Of a stretch of DNA of 64,000 nucleotides, positions 41,332-49,769 are shown piece by piece. The stretch spans positions 3,219,501 to 3,283,500 of the forward strand of contig NZ_CP042176.1 in the NCBI RefSeq assembly GCF_005937885.2, written 5' to 3'. Every line of letters starts with the position of its first letter. Position 1 is the first letter of the stretch. The notes under the pieces are model-generated. The model ran no database searches. It was not told where the DNA came from and saw only the letters and a list, made by a program, of their open reading frames with translations. The stretch comes from Bradyrhizobium sp. KBS0727. Its GTDB lineage: Bacteria > Pseudomonadota > Alphaproteobacteria > Rhizobiales > Xanthobacteraceae. The translations under genes and the position numbers were made by a program.

Positions 41332-42069
41332 GTGGCGCTACCTCCACTCGACTCCCAGAGATGGCAAAGCTCGCTTCGCGCGTTCGGCTGGGGCATGCGG
41401 TGCACCGGCTCGACGGTGCTCGCGCTGGTGCTGTTCGTCACCTATATCGGCATCGGCGCGCTGTCCCACGATACGCATTTCAGCCTGGCCTGGGCGCTGA
41501 CGGCCACGCTTCTGGTATGGGCGGGGCCGGCGCAGATCATTCTGATCTCGACGCTCGGTTCCGGCGCGACCGTCGTGCAGGCGGCCATCGCCGTGACCGT
41601 CACCGCGATCAGGCTGTTTCCGATGGTGGTGTCGGTGCTGCCGATGACGCGGACGCCGACCACCAAGCGGCGACACCTCATTCTGGTCGCGCATTTCATT
41701 GCCGTCACGATGTGGGTGGAATGCTATCGCTTTCTGCCGCAGGTGCCACGCGAACGGCGAATTGCTTTCGTGCACGGGCTCGGCACCGGCCTGGTGTGCA
41801 TCGGCCTGACGGCAACGACGATCGGCTATCTGCTGGCCGCCAACCTGTCGCAGCTGTTTGCCGCCGCGATCCTGCTATTGACGCCGCTGGCGTTTCTGTT
41901 TTCCACCGCACGCAACTCCCGGGAAGTGGCCGACGTCGTGGCATTGGTGCTCGGACTGGTGCTGTATCCGGTGGCGTCGATGATGAACAGCGGCGTCGAT
42001 ATCCTCGTCAGCGGCGTGGTCGCCGGCACCGTCGCCTATGGCGTTCACCGATGGAAGGCGCGCGCATGA
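41332..42069 (+). CDS. azlC: AzlC-family branched-chain amino acid exporter subunit
   Basis: 245 residues from GTG at 41332; an ATG at 41395 is possible but would cut the conserved FGWGMRCTG segment. About eight hydrophobic helices. Motifs typical of AzlC: TYIGIGALSHDTHF, LVWAGPAQIIL (the AGPAQ signature, about 65-75), and MVVSVLPMTRTP. AzlC and AzlD together export branched-chain amino acids or toxic analogues such as azaleucine. The stop overlaps the azlD start. Confidence 0.9.
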   Translation: MALPPLDSQRWQSSLRAFGWGMRCTGSTVLALVLFVTYIGIGALSHDTHFSLAWALTATLLVWAGPAQIILISTLGSGATVVQAAIAVTVTAIRLFPMVVSVLPMTRTPTTKRRHLILVAHFIAVTMWVECYRFLPQVPRERRIAFVHGLGTGLVCIGLTATTIGYLLAANLSQLFAAAILLLTPLAFLFSTARNSREVADVVALVLGLVLYPVASMMNSGVDILVSGVVAGTVAYGVHRWKARA

Positions 42070-42410
42070 GCGACTTCATCGGCGATTGGCACGCGCTGTT
42101 GGTCCTGCTGGTCGCGGGCGTCCTTCCCAACCAGATATGGCGCATGCTCGGACTCTGGTTCGGTGGCGGGCTCGACGAGGGTTCGGAATTGCTGGTGTGG
42201 GTGAGGGCGGTCGCGACCGCCGTTCTGGCCGGTGTCATCGCCCAAATCGTGGTGCAGCCGCCCGGCGCGTTGGCGAGTGTGCCCGACTGGCTGCGCTATA
42301 GCGCGGTCGTGGCGGGCTTTGCGGCGTTCATGCTGTCGCGGAAATCGATCTTTGCCGGCGTGGTTGCCGGCGAGATCGTCATGCTGGCGGGCAAATGGTG
42401 GCTCGGTTGA
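42066..42410 (+). CDS. azlD: AzlD-family branched-chain amino acid exporter subunit
   Basis: 114 residues from ATG at 42066, overlapping the azlC stop by four bases (ATGA). It has four hydrophobic segments and the AzlD opening pattern LLVAGVLPNQIWRMLGLWFG; the N-terminal half resembles AzlD pore-subunit partners. The overlap implies coupled translation with azlC and formation of one exporter. Confidence 0.87.
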   Translation: MSDFIGDWHALLVLLVAGVLPNQIWRMLGLWFGGGLDEGSELLVWVRAVATAVLAGVIAQIVVQPPGALASVPDWLRYSAVVAGFAAFMLSRKSIFAGVVAGEIVMLAGKWWLG

Positions 42411-42467
42411 TTGCAGCGGCGACATAATGCGGTACTCTCGGACATAAGAAAATTCAGGGGGAACGGC

Positions 42468-43439
42468 ATGAATTGGCGCACCTTATCGGCTCTGGCTTGC
42501 GGCCTGGCGCTGGCCGCGCCGCAAGGCCACGCGGCGGAATATCCGACGCGCGCGATCAAGCTGATCGTGCCCTATGCCGCGGGTGGACCGACCGACGTGC
42601 TCGGCCGCATGATCGGCGATTATCTCGGCCGCGACCTCAAACAGACGGTAGTGGTCGAGAACAAGGCCGGTGCGCAGGGCGCGATCGGCGCCGAAGCTGC
42701 GGCGCGCTCCGAACCCGACGGCTACACGCTGTTCTTTACGGCGGCTTCGCTGTTCGTGCTCAATCCGCAGCTCTACAAGAAGCTGCCGTATGATGCCGAC
42801 AAGGATTTCCGGATGCTGGCCGTCATCACCGATCTGCCGGTTCTCATGGAGATTCACCCCTCCGTGCCGGCCAAGACGGTTGCGGAGTTCGTGGCCTACG
42901 CCAGGCAAAATCCCGGCAAACTCAATTTCGGATCGGCCGGCACCGGCGGCACCACCCATCTTGCCGGCGAGATGTTCAAGCAGATGGCCGGCGTCGACAT
43001 GGTTCATGTCGCCTACAAGGGCGCAGGTCCGGCGCTGACCGATTTGCTGTCCGGCAATATCCAGTTGATGTTCGATACGCTCGGCACCGCGCTGCCGCCG
43101 GTCAAGGCCGGACTGCTGCGGCCGCTCGCGGTCAGTTCGGCGCAGCGCATCGCGGAGCTGCCCGACGTGCCGACCATGGCCGAGAGCGGCTATCCCGATT
43201 ATGCCGTCAGCGTCTGGTACGGCGTCGCCGCGCCGTCTAAAGTGCCTGGCGATGTCGTGCAAAAACTCAAGGCCAGTCTCGACCGCGCCTTGAGCGATGA
43301 CACGTTCCGCGCCGCGCTCGACAAGGTAGGCTTCACGCCGCTGCGCCCGAAGAGCCAGGCCGAGATCGACAAATTCGTGACAACCGATCGCGCGCGGTGG
43401 GCCGCCGTGATCAAGGCCCTCAACATCTCACTGGATTAG
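42468..43439 (+). CDS. Tripartite tricarboxylate transporter-type (Bug family) solute-binding protein
   Basis: 323 residues from ATG at 42468, with AGGGGG 8 bases upstream. The signal peptide ends near GHAAEYPTR (about 24). The Bug signature is clear: IKLIVPYAAGGPTDVLGRMIGDYL, VVVENKAGAQGAIG, LNFGSAGTGGTTHLAGEMFK, and VAYKGAGPALTDLLSG. It binds a carboxylate-like ligand in the periplasm. Membrane partners TctA and TctB are not in the window, as is usual for orphan Bug proteins. A palindromic element starts directly after the stop. Confidence 0.92.
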   Translation: MNWRTLSALACGLALAAPQGHAAEYPTRAIKLIVPYAAGGPTDVLGRMIGDYLGRDLKQTVVVENKAGAQGAIGAEAAARSEPDGYTLFFTAASLFVLNPQLYKKLPYDADKDFRMLAVITDLPVLMEIHPSVPAKTVAEFVAYARQNPGKLNFGSAGTGGTTHLAGEMFKQMAGVDMVHVAYKGAGPALTDLLSGNIQLMFDTLGTALPPVKAGLLRPLAVSSAQRIAELPDVPTMAESGYPDYAVSVWYGVAAPSKVPGDVVQKLKASLDRALSDDTFRAALDKVGFTPLRPKSQAEIDKFVTTDRARWAAVIKALNISLD

Positions 43440-43440
43440 T

Positions 43441-43529
43441 GTTTTCGAGCGAAGTGGGTACCGGTTCGCATAGCAATCAAGTTTACGCAGATAGCGTAGA
43501 CTTATCTGCGGTAGAAAACGCGTCAAAAC
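43441..43529. repeat. Dispersed palindromic element, family E (copy 2, with inserted hairpin)
   Basis: GTTTTCGAGCGAAGTGGGTACCGGTT at the left (43441-43466) and GAAAACGCGTCAAAAC at the right are shared with the 38589 element. Between them sits an extra stretch of about 40 bases holding CGCAGATA (43486-43493) and TATCTGCG (43503-43510), an 8-bp stem. It ends 16 bases before the trmO start. Confidence 0.82.
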
Positions 43530-43545
43530 GCAAGAGCATCAAGTC

Positions 43546-44037
43546 ATGGTTCGGGAAAGTGAACTCCGCGACGGCGAACTCACCGTCGATATGCCACCGG
43601 CCCGCGATGCCGGCCTCGTCTTCATCGGCCGCATCCGCACGCCGTGGACCTCGCGCCTGGAGACGCCACGGCAGGGTCGCCACGACGGTCCGGTCTGTCG
43701 CCTCGAGATTTTCGAGCCCTGGGTGCCCGCGATCAAGGGTGTCGATTTCTATTCCAATCTCGAAGTGATCTACTGGCTGCATCTGTCGCGGCGCGACCTG
43801 GTGCTGCAGAGCCCGAAGAACAACCAGAAAACGCGCGGCACGTTCTCGCTGCGCTCGCCGGTGCGGCCCAATCCGATCGCCACCTCGATCGTCAAGCTGG
43901 TCGGGATCGAGGGCAATGTGGTCCTGGTGCGCGGCCTGGATTGCCTCGACGAGACGCCGCTACTGGATCTGAAACCCGATCGCTGCGAATTCACGCCGCT
44001 GGCGCCCCCGCAGGCCGGAGATTTCGAGACGGAGTGA
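43546..44037 (+). CDS. trmO: tRNA (N6-threonylcarbamoyladenosine37-N6)-methyltransferase, TsaA/TrmO family
   Basis: 163 residues. The single TsaA beta-barrel domain begins [20 protein letters not shown] and contains the motif [21 protein letters not shown], in which RPNPI binds S-adenosylmethionine, and ends with [10 protein letters not shown]. TrmO adds a methyl group to t6A37 in tRNAs that read ACY codons. The preceding palindromic element lies very close, and no ribosome site is evident before the ATG. An inverted repeat separates it from the convergent HIT gene. Confidence 0.88.
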   Translation: MVRESELRDGELTVDMPPARDAGLVFIGRIRTPWTSRLETPRQGRHDGPVCRLEIFEPWVPAIKGVDFYSNLEVIYWLHLSRRDLVLQSPKNNQKTRGTFSLRSPVRPNPIATSIVKLVGIEGNVVLVRGLDCLDETPLLDLKPDRCEFTPLAPPQAGDFETE

Positions 44038-44044
44038 TTGATTT

Positions 44045-44156
44045 GTAGCCTGGATGAGCGAAGCGACATCCGGGGCCATTGTGAGACGGGTCCCGGATTT
44101 CGCGGAGCCTGTCATCGGGCGCGCATTCGCGCGACCCGTTGGCTCATCCGGGCTAC
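44045..44156. repeat. Dispersed palindromic element, family B
   Basis: GTAGCCTGGATGAGC (44045-44059) pairs with GCTCATCCGGGCTAC (44142-44156), 14 of 15 matched. Inside are AGCGACATCCGGG and GCGCGCATTCGCGCG. It lies between convergent trmO and the HIT gene. Confidence 0.85.
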
Positions 44157-44168
44157 GAGGTCTCGACT

Positions 44169-44591
44169 CTACCCCAGCGCCGCGATCAGCTTGGTTGCGT
44201 TGTCTTCCAGCACCTTGACGTCTTCCTTGCGACTGGCCGGCGGCAGCAGGGCGACGCCGTCATGGCGCGGCATCACATGCATGTGCAGGTGGAACACCAC
44301 CTGTCCGCCGGCGGCTTCGTTGAACTGCTGCACGGTAATGCCGTCGGCATTGAAGGCCTTCATCGCCGCTGCAGCGATCTTGTGGGCGCCGCGCGCGACA
44401 TGGGCATAGTCGTCCGGCTTGATGTCGAGGATGTTGCGGGCAAGTGCCTTGGGGATGACAAGCGTGTGGCCGGGCGAACGCGGCATGATGTCGAGGAAGG
44501 CCAGCACGTGCTCGTCCTCATAGACCTTGTGGCAGGGAAACTCGCCGCGCAGGATCTTTGCGAAGATGTTGTTGGTGTCATAGGCGGGCAT
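44169..44591 (-). CDS. HIT-family nucleotide hydrolase/transferase
   Basis: 140 residues, AAGGGA 8 bases before the ATG. The histidine-triad motif VVFHLHMHVMPRH (about 97-109) is complete, after the usual N-terminal IFAKILRGEFPCHKVYEDEHVLAFLDIMPRSPGHTLVIPK. HIT proteins hydrolyse AMP- or GMP-linked compounds such as adenosine phosphoramidate or dinucleoside polyphosphates. It follows the FemAB-like gene on the same strand by 51 bases and may be the last gene of that operon. Confidence 0.94.
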   Translation of the reverse strand: MPAYDTNNIFAKILRGEFPCHKVYEDEHVLAFLDIMPRSPGHTLVIPKALARNILDIKPDDYAHVARGAHKIAAAAMKAFNADGITVQQFNEAAGGQVVFHLHMHVMPRHDGVALLPPASRKEDVKVLEDNATKLIAALG

Positions 44592-44642
44592 GGCGTCTTC
44601 CCTTCACGTTTCGTCTCGATCTCATTTCGGTAGCAGAACGGG

Positions 44643-45890
44643 TCAGGCCTCGTCGACGGCCTTGCGGAATGGTCCGGCTTCGGTCAGTTCGCGTCCGACC
44701 TCGGCCACATAGGCGCGTTCGCGCTTCAGGTAATCCGCAATGGCCCGCCGCAGGTCGGGATCAGCGATGTAATGCGCGGAGTAGGTGGTTTGCGGCAGGT
44801 AGCCGCGCGCCAGCTTGTGCTCGCCTTGCGCGCCGGCTTCCACCGTTTTCAGGCCGCGTTCGATCGCAAACTCGATGGCCTGGTAGTAGCAGACCTCGAA
44901 ATGCAGGAACGGGTGGTGCTCGACCGCGCCCCAGTTGCGGCCAAACAGCGCGTCCGAGCCGATGAAATTGATGGCGCCGGCAATCCAGCGGCCATTTCGT
45001 TTGGCCATCACCAGCAGCACGTCCCGGCTCATGCTCTCGCCGATCAGCGAGAAGAAGCTTCGGGTGAGATACGGCCGGCCCCATTTGCGCGAACCGGTCT
45101 CCATATAGAATTCGAAGAACGCGTCCCACGCGTCCTCGGTGATATCAGCCCCGGTCAGCCGGTGGATCGTGATGCCGGAGGCCAGCGCCTCGCGCCGTTC
45201 GCGCTTGATCGCCTTGCGATGGCGCGAATTCAGCGTGGCGAGGAAATCGTCAAACGTCTCGTAGCCGCCATTGCGCCAGTGGAACTGCTGGTCGTTGCGC
45301 TGCAGGAAGCCGTGCTCGCCCAAAAACTTCGCTTCGGCTTCGGGCGCAAAGGTCACATGGACGGAGGAGGCGTTGGTGGCATTGCACAGTGCCATCAGTC
45401 CGCTCGCCAGCGCCGTGCCGATCCGCTCGTGGTCGACACCGCCGCGGATCAACAGCCGCGGCCCGGTGGCGGGCGTGAACGGCACCGAAGCCTGCAGTTT
45501 CGGGTAATAGCGGCCGCCGGCGCGCTCATAGGCATCGGCCCAGCCGCGGTCGAAGACATATTCGCCTTGGGAATGCGATTTCAGATAGCAGGGCACGACA
45601 CCGACGATGGCGCCATCGAGCCTTGCCAGAAGATGCCGCGGACCCCAGCCGGTGCGCGCGCAGGCCGAACCGGAGGCTTCGGCGGCCGCGAAAAAAGCGT
45701 GAGAAACGAATGGGTTATAGCCAGGCTTTGCATCGGCAGACGAGCAGCCTTGCGCGCCAGGTGAAGCCAGGGTGTCGAGATTTTCAAGGCTGGCGGGATC
45801 AGGACGCGGATTGGCGCAGGCGTCCCAATCCTCAGCCTTGATGTCGCTGGCGGAGCGGACGGCTTCGAGGGTGATTTCGGATAACGCCAT
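44643..45890 (-). CDS. FemAB/GNAT-like acyltransferase (peptidoglycan-recognition/COG3146 type)
   Basis: 415 residues from ATG at 45890 (MALSEITLEAV). The frame stays open to 46022, inside the upstream gene, but the shorter start fits the family. The fold is two tandem GNAT-like lobes: VGVVPCYLKSHSQGEYVFDRGWADAYERAG, FHWRNGGYETFDDFLATLNSRHRKAIKRERREA, then NFIGSDALFGRNWGAVEHHPFLHFEVCYYQAIEFAIERGL and QGEHKLARGYLP. Related proteins were described as peptidoglycan or acyl-transfer enzymes of unknown acceptor. No signal peptide, so cytoplasmic. It stands in a row with ridA, a glycerophosphodiesterase gene and the HIT gene. Confidence 0.85.
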   Translation of the reverse strand: MALSEITLEAVRSASDIKAEDWDACANPRPDPASLENLDTLASPGAQGCSSADAKPGYNPFVSHAFFAAAEASGSACARTGWGPRHLLARLDGAIVGVVPCYLKSHSQGEYVFDRGWADAYERAGGRYYPKLQASVPFTPATGPRLLIRGGVDHERIGTALASGLMALCNATNASSVHVTFAPEAEAKFLGEHGFLQRNDQQFHWRNGGYETFDDFLATLNSRHRKAIKRERREALASGITIHRLTGADITEDAWDAFFEFYMETGSRKWGRPYLTRSFFSLIGESMSRDVLLVMAKRNGRWIAGAINFIGSDALFGRNWGAVEHHPFLHFEVCYYQAIEFAIERGLKTVEAGAQGEHKLARGYLPQTTYSAHYIADPDLRRAIADYLKRERAYVAEVGRELTEAGPFRKAVDEA

Positions 45891-45996
45891 CGAGAATTCA
45901 GACCGGTCCCGTCGTGCAATCAGCCGGCGCGTATGGCGACCAACCCTCTGAAAGATCGTGCATTGCAGCGACGACTTCAAGTCCGCCGCGAGCGGA

Positions 45997-46755
45997 TCAG
46001 GTTCCCGGCAGAAAGCCTTCAAAGATCATCTGGTCGGCATATCGGGCGGCGCGCGCGCGCTGTTCCGGCGTGCGCACGGTCCAGCTCAGCAGCGGCAGGC
46101 CGAAGACGTTGCGGGCGATCCAGGGCGCTACCGCCGGCAGCTCGTTGACCCAATAGGCGACGAAATGCGGCCGGGTGCGGAACGCATGGCGCAAATGCGT
46201 CATGCCCCGGCGCTGCTCGGCTGACGCTTCCGGCCATTCGGCCTCGGTATATTCGTGCTCGGCGACGATGCCGCGGACGAGCTGGGGCATGAGCTCCCGG
46301 AGCGCCATCACTTGGTCGGGATCAAAGGACATGCCGACCGCCGGTCCCGAATAGCCGCCGAGCACCTCCGCCATTCGCTTCACCAGTCTGCGGTCGCCGT
46401 CAAAATGGCTCTTCACCTCGATCACCAGCGGCACGCGGCCGGCGACCAGTGTGCAGAGGTCGCCGAGCGTGATCATCCGCTCGTCCGTGTTCTTGAACCT
46501 GACCGCCTTGAGTTCGGCCGCGGTCTTGCCGCGCAACGCGCCGGAACCTTCGGTGAGGCGTCCGAGCGCGTCGTCGTGATGTACCATCGCTTCGCCATCC
46601 GCGCTGAGCTGGATGTCGCATTCGATCGCGAAATTCGCGTTGACGGCGGCCAGGGCGGCCGCCGGCATGTTCTCGATGATGCCGCGCGCGACATCATGCA
46701 GGCCGCGGTGAGCGACCGGCCGCGCCGTCAGCCAATCCGGGGCGCGCACCGCCAC
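45997..46755 (-). CDS. Glycerophosphodiester phosphodiesterase
   Basis: 252 residues from GTG at 46755, 9 bases after the ridA stop, so translation is likely coupled. The TIM-barrel GDPD motif is intact: VAHRGLHD with catalytic His (about 15-22), NANFAIECDIQLSADGEAMVHHDDALGRLT with metal Glu and Asp and the second His, VPLVIEVKSHF, and LPLLSWTVRTPEQ at the end. It hydrolyses glycerophosphodiesters from lipid turnover to glycerol-3-phosphate and an alcohol. No signal peptide is seen, so it acts in the cytoplasm. Confidence 0.92.
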   Translation of the reverse strand: MAVRAPDWLTARPVAHRGLHDVARGIIENMPAAALAAVNANFAIECDIQLSADGEAMVHHDDALGRLTEGSGALRGKTAAELKAVRFKNTDERMITLGDLCTLVAGRVPLVIEVKSHFDGDRRLVKRMAEVLGGYSGPAVGMSFDPDQVMALRELMPQLVRGIVAEHEYTEAEWPEASAEQRRGMTHLRHAFRTRPHFVAYWVNELPAVAPWIARNVFGLPLLSWTVRTPEQRARAARYADQMIFEGFLPGT

Positions 46756-46764
46756 CGCTCCGCT

Positions 46765-47232
46765 TTAGGATACCTCGAAGATGCCGTCGACTTCGACGGC
46801 GGCGTCGGAGGGCAGGGAGGCGACGCCGACGGTGGTACGGGCATGGCGGCCCTTGTCGCCGAAGGCCTCAACCATCAGGTCGGAAGCGCCGTTCAGTACC
46901 TTGGGACCGTCGAGGAAATCGGGCGCTGAGTTGATGAAGCCGCCGAGCCGTACCACCCGCACCACCTTGTCGAGATCGCCCAGCGCCGCCTTGACCTGCG
47001 CCAGCAGGTTGACGCCGCAACCCTTTGCGGCGTGGTAGCCTTGTTCGATCGTGACGCCGGCGCCGAGCTTGCCCTTGGCGATGAGCTTGCCTTCGCCGTC
47101 GGCGCAAACCTGGCCCGAAACGAACAGCAGATTTCCGGTGCGGACGAAGCCGACGTAATTGGCCATGGCGGCGCGGGGCTCCGGCAGGGTGATGCCTTGT
47201 GCCGCCAGCTTCTGTTCGACCGTACCCGCCAT
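46765..47232 (-). CDS. RidA family (YjgF/YER057c/UK114) protein
   Basis: 155 residues, GGACGG 6 bases before the ATG. The family fold is indicated by YVGFVRTGNLLFVSGQVCADGEGKL, NLLAQVKAALGDLDKVVRVVRLGGFINSAPDF, and ARTTVGVASLPSDAAVEVDGIFEV. The canonical RidA Arg that binds the imine carboxylate should be in the ARTTVGV strand, where it is present. RidA enzymes hydrolyse reactive enamines and imines from PLP enzymes. It is the first gene of the minus-strand run with GDPD, the FemAB-like gene and HIT. Confidence 0.9.
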   Translation of the reverse strand: MAGTVEQKLAAQGITLPEPRAAMANYVGFVRTGNLLFVSGQVCADGEGKLIAKGKLGAGVTIEQGYHAAKGCGVNLLAQVKAALGDLDKVVRVVRLGGFINSAPDFLDGPKVLNGASDLMVEAFGDKGRHARTTVGVASLPSDAAVEVDGIFEVS

Positions 47233-47369
47233 GTTTCCGTCCCCGATTGGTTTGACTGTTTCTGTGCCTGATCAGGCGCATTGTTTCGCGCATCGCGCCG
47301 TCTGTTGCAAGCGAGGGCGAAAGGGCGTCGCGTGCCGATAATCACGCCGAAATCGCTGAAAAACGTGGC

Positions 47370-47409
47370 AGGGCGGCGTCAAAATACTACGTTTTCGTGA
47401 AGCCGCCCT
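47370..47409. promoter_or_regulatory. Inverted repeat upstream of eipB
   Basis: AGGGCGGC (47370-47377) and GCCGCCCT (47402-47409) form a perfect 8-bp stem with a 24-base loop holding AAAATACTACGTTTTC. It ends 62 bases before the eipB start. It could be a leader hairpin or a terminator-like structure; the loop is long for a terminator. Confidence 0.4.
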
Positions 47410-47471
47410 AGTTGCGACGCAATAGAGCCGTCACTAATGTAACGAATCTCCCATCGAGGAAAAAACAGAAC

Positions 47472-48338
47472 ATGGCCAGCTCGCTCCCGATTCCGGTCCG
47501 CGCTTTGGTGTTCTCGGTTGCCGCCACCTTCGGAGCCGCGTTCACCCACGTGCCGGCGGTCGCCGCCGCCGGCGGGCCGTTTCTCTCCCATCAGGCGCTG
47601 TATGAATTGAGCCTCGTGAAGTCGCGCGGCTCCAACGCCATCAGCAACGCGCGCGGGCGGATCCTCTACAATTTCTCCGGCAGTTCCTGCGAGGGATACA
47701 CCTCGGAATTCCGTCAGGTGTCGGAACTCGACAGCGGCGAGGGCAAGCTGACGCTGAGCGATTTGCGCTCGTCCTCCTGGGAGGACGCGGCCGGCAAGAG
47801 CTATCGCTTCAAGATCGATACAAGGATGAACGATAGCGATTCCACGCCCGTCGATGGCGTGGCCGAGCGCGTCGGCGATCACATTACGGTCAAGCTGAAG
47901 CAGCCGGTGACGAAGACATTCAACCTCGACGGCAAAGTAGTGTTCCCGACGGAGCAGATCCAACACATCATCGCCGCGGCCCGCGAAGGCAAGTCGGTGC
48001 TGGAGCTCACAGTCTATGACGGCTCCGACAACGGCGAAAAGGTCTACAATACGCTGTCCGTCATCGGACAGCCGATCCCGGGCACCCGCAACATCGCCTC
48101 GCCCGATCCTTCCACCGCCAACGATCAGATGAAGACGCTGACGCGCTGGCCGGTCACCGTCAGCTATTACGACCGCGACGCCAAGTCCAAGGACGGCGAG
48201 CAAACGCCGGTCTATGCGATGTCGTTCGAGCTGTTCGAGAATGGCGTCTCCCGCGCACTGGTGCTCGACTACAACGACTTCGTGATCTCGGGCGCGATGG
48301 GCAAATTCGACGTCAAGGATTCCAAGCCGTGTAAGTGA
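47472..48338 (+). CDS. eipB: Cell envelope integrity protein EipB (DUF1849)
   Basis: 288 residues from ATG at 47472, with GAGGAAAAAA upstream. The signal peptide ends near VAAAGGPF (about 36). The DUF1849 body has FLSHQALYELSLVKSRGSNAISNARGRILYNFSG and the two Cys known to form a disulfide in EipB: SGSSCEGY (about residue 75) and the C-terminal DSKPCK. EipB is an eight-stranded spiral beta-sheet periplasmic protein needed for envelope integrity in Brucella. The gene is transcribed toward a strong hairpin and convergent dinB. Confidence 0.92.
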   Translation: MASSLPIPVRALVFSVAATFGAAFTHVPAVAAAGGPFLSHQALYELSLVKSRGSNAISNARGRILYNFSGSSCEGYTSEFRQVSELDSGEGKLTLSDLRSSSWEDAAGKSYRFKIDTRMNDSDSTPVDGVAERVGDHITVKLKQPVTKTFNLDGKVVFPTEQIQHIIAAAREGKSVLELTVYDGSDNGEKVYNTLSVIGQPIPGTRNIASPDPSTANDQMKTLTRWPVTVSYYDRDAKSKDGEQTPVYAMSFELFENGVSRALVLDYNDFVISGAMGKFDVKDSKPCK

Positions 48339-48367
48339 CGTTCAGGGCGCAAAGCGCCCTGAACGTC
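48337..48367. terminator. Strong hairpin at the eipB 3' end
   Basis: GACGTTCAGGGCGC (48337-48350), loop AAA, GCGCCCTGAACGTC (48354-48367): a perfect 14-bp stem that begins at the last base pair of the eipB stop. No T-run follows, so it may protect the mRNA 3' end or be part of the repeat element that follows. Confidence 0.6.
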
Positions 48368-48451
48368 ATGCGCGGGCTTGACCCGCGTATCCACGTCTTT
48401 GGTGCTGCACGAAGAAAGACGTGGATGGCCGGGTCAAGCCCGGCCATGACG
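48364..48451. repeat. Dispersed palindromic element, family C
   Basis: CGTCATGCGCGGGCTTGACC at the left and GGTCAAGCCCGGCCATGACG at the right are outer arms; inside, ATCCACGTCTTT pairs with AAAGACGTGGAT around a loop. 88 bases between convergent eipB and dinB. Confidence 0.88.
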
Positions 48452-48461
48452 AAGGATGGAT

Positions 48462-49769
48462 TTACTCCTCCTCTTCATCCTCTTCTTTCTCCGGCCCCTC
48501 ATACGCAATGCCCCGGATCACGGCGGCATTGCCGAACTTCTTCCGAAGATTATCCATCGCCCGTTCGGCGTGGGCCGAGCGGCGGTCGAGCATGTCTGAA
48601 TCCTCGGCCTGGGCGCCCGGGCGCAGCGCGCTGACTCCGGTGCCCATCAGGCGAAAGGACGTGCCGTCGATCTCCCTGGCCAGCATCTCTCGCGACACCG
48701 CAAAGATTTTCGCGGCGAGCTGGGTCGGTGTCTGGATCGATTGCGAGCGGGTGCGCTGGCGGAAATCGGCGGTCTTCAGTTTCAGCGTGATGGTGAGGCC
48801 TGAAAGTTCGCTGCTTTTCAGCCGCGAGGACACTTTCTCCGACAGCCGCCACAGCAATTTTTCCAGCGTGGCGAAGTCCTTGATGTCCTTCTCGAAGGTG
48901 GTTTCGTTGGAGATGGTCTTGGCGCCGCGATCGGCCACCACCAGGCGCTCGTCGATACCGCGCGCCAGCCGCCACAGCCTGCGGCCTTCCGTGCCGAACT
49001 GCTTCATCAGTTCGACCTCGTCGGCGCGCTGCAGATCGGCGATGGTGCGAAAACCCCGCTGCTGCAGTTTTTCCTGCGTGGCAGGCCCGACGCCGTAGAT
49101 GAAGCCGACCGGTCTGTCGGCCAGCATCTCGCGGGCCTCGTCCTGGTCGAGGGCTGCAAAGCCGCGCGGCTTGTCGAGATCGGAGGCGATCTTGGCGAGG
49201 AACTTGTTGCAGGACAGGCCGACGGACACGGTGATGCCGATGTCGCGCTCGACGTCACGGGCAAAGCGCGCCAGCACCTTGGCCGGGATCATGCCGTGGA
49301 CGCGCTGGGTGCCGGAAAGGTCGAGAAACGCCTCGTCGATCGACAACGGTTCGACCAGCGGCGTCAGCGTCTGCATGGCGTGGCGCACCTCGCGGCCGAC
49401 CCGGACGTATTTTGCCATGTCGGGCCGGATCACGACCGCCTGGGGGCAAAGCGCCAGCGCCTTGAACATCGGCATCGCCGAACGCACGCCGAAGGTCCGG
49501 GAGATGTAGCAGGCCGCCGACACCACCCCGCGCTTGCCGCCGCCGATGATGACGGGTTTGTCGGCGATAGCGGGGTTGTCGCGCTTTTCGACGGTGGCAT
49601 AGAACGCGTCGCAGTCGATATGGGCCAGCGTCAACGAGGGCAGAGCGCGGTGGCGGACCAGCCGGGGCGAGCCGCATTTGCCGCATCGGATGGCCTTGAT
49701 GTCGAGGTCGCCGAAGCAATCCCGGCAAAAGCAGCGCGGACCGTCAAGTGCCGGCGCCGGCGCGCTCAC
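48462..49769 (-). CDS. dinB: DNA polymerase IV (Y family) with N-terminal zinc-ribbon
   Basis: 435 residues. Before the polymerase domain lies CFCRDCFGDLDIKAIRCGKCGSPRL (about 13-37), a CxxC...CxxC zinc-ribbon-like extension. The Y-family palm motifs are intact: IDCDAFYATVEKRDNP (about 51-66) and EPLSIDEAFLDLSGT (catalytic Asp and Glu, about 140-155); VGLSCNKFLAKIASDLDKP, GVGPATQEKLQQRGF and the little-finger domain follow. The tail ends in EKEEDEEEE rather than a QLxLF clamp motif. It performs translesion synthesis. The start overlaps the DUF3572 stop, so it is the second gene of a two-gene operon. No LexA-like box was found. Confidence 0.95.
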   Translation of the reverse strand: MSAPAPALDGPRCFCRDCFGDLDIKAIRCGKCGSPRLVRHRALPSLTLAHIDCDAFYATVEKRDNPAIADKPVIIGGGKRGVVSAACYISRTFGVRSAMPMFKALALCPQAVVIRPDMAKYVRVGREVRHAMQTLTPLVEPLSIDEAFLDLSGTQRVHGMIPAKVLARFARDVERDIGITVSVGLSCNKFLAKIASDLDKPRGFAALDQDEAREMLADRPVGFIYGVGPATQEKLQQRGFRTIADLQRADEVELMKQFGTEGRRLWRLARGIDERLVVADRGAKTISNETTFEKDIKDFATLEKLLWRLSEKVSSRLKSSELSGLTITLKLKTADFRQRTRSQSIQTPTQLAAKIFAVSREMLAREIDGTSFRLMGTGVSALRPGAQAEDSDMLDRRSAHAERAMDNLRKKFGNAAVIRGIAYEGPEKEEDEEEE

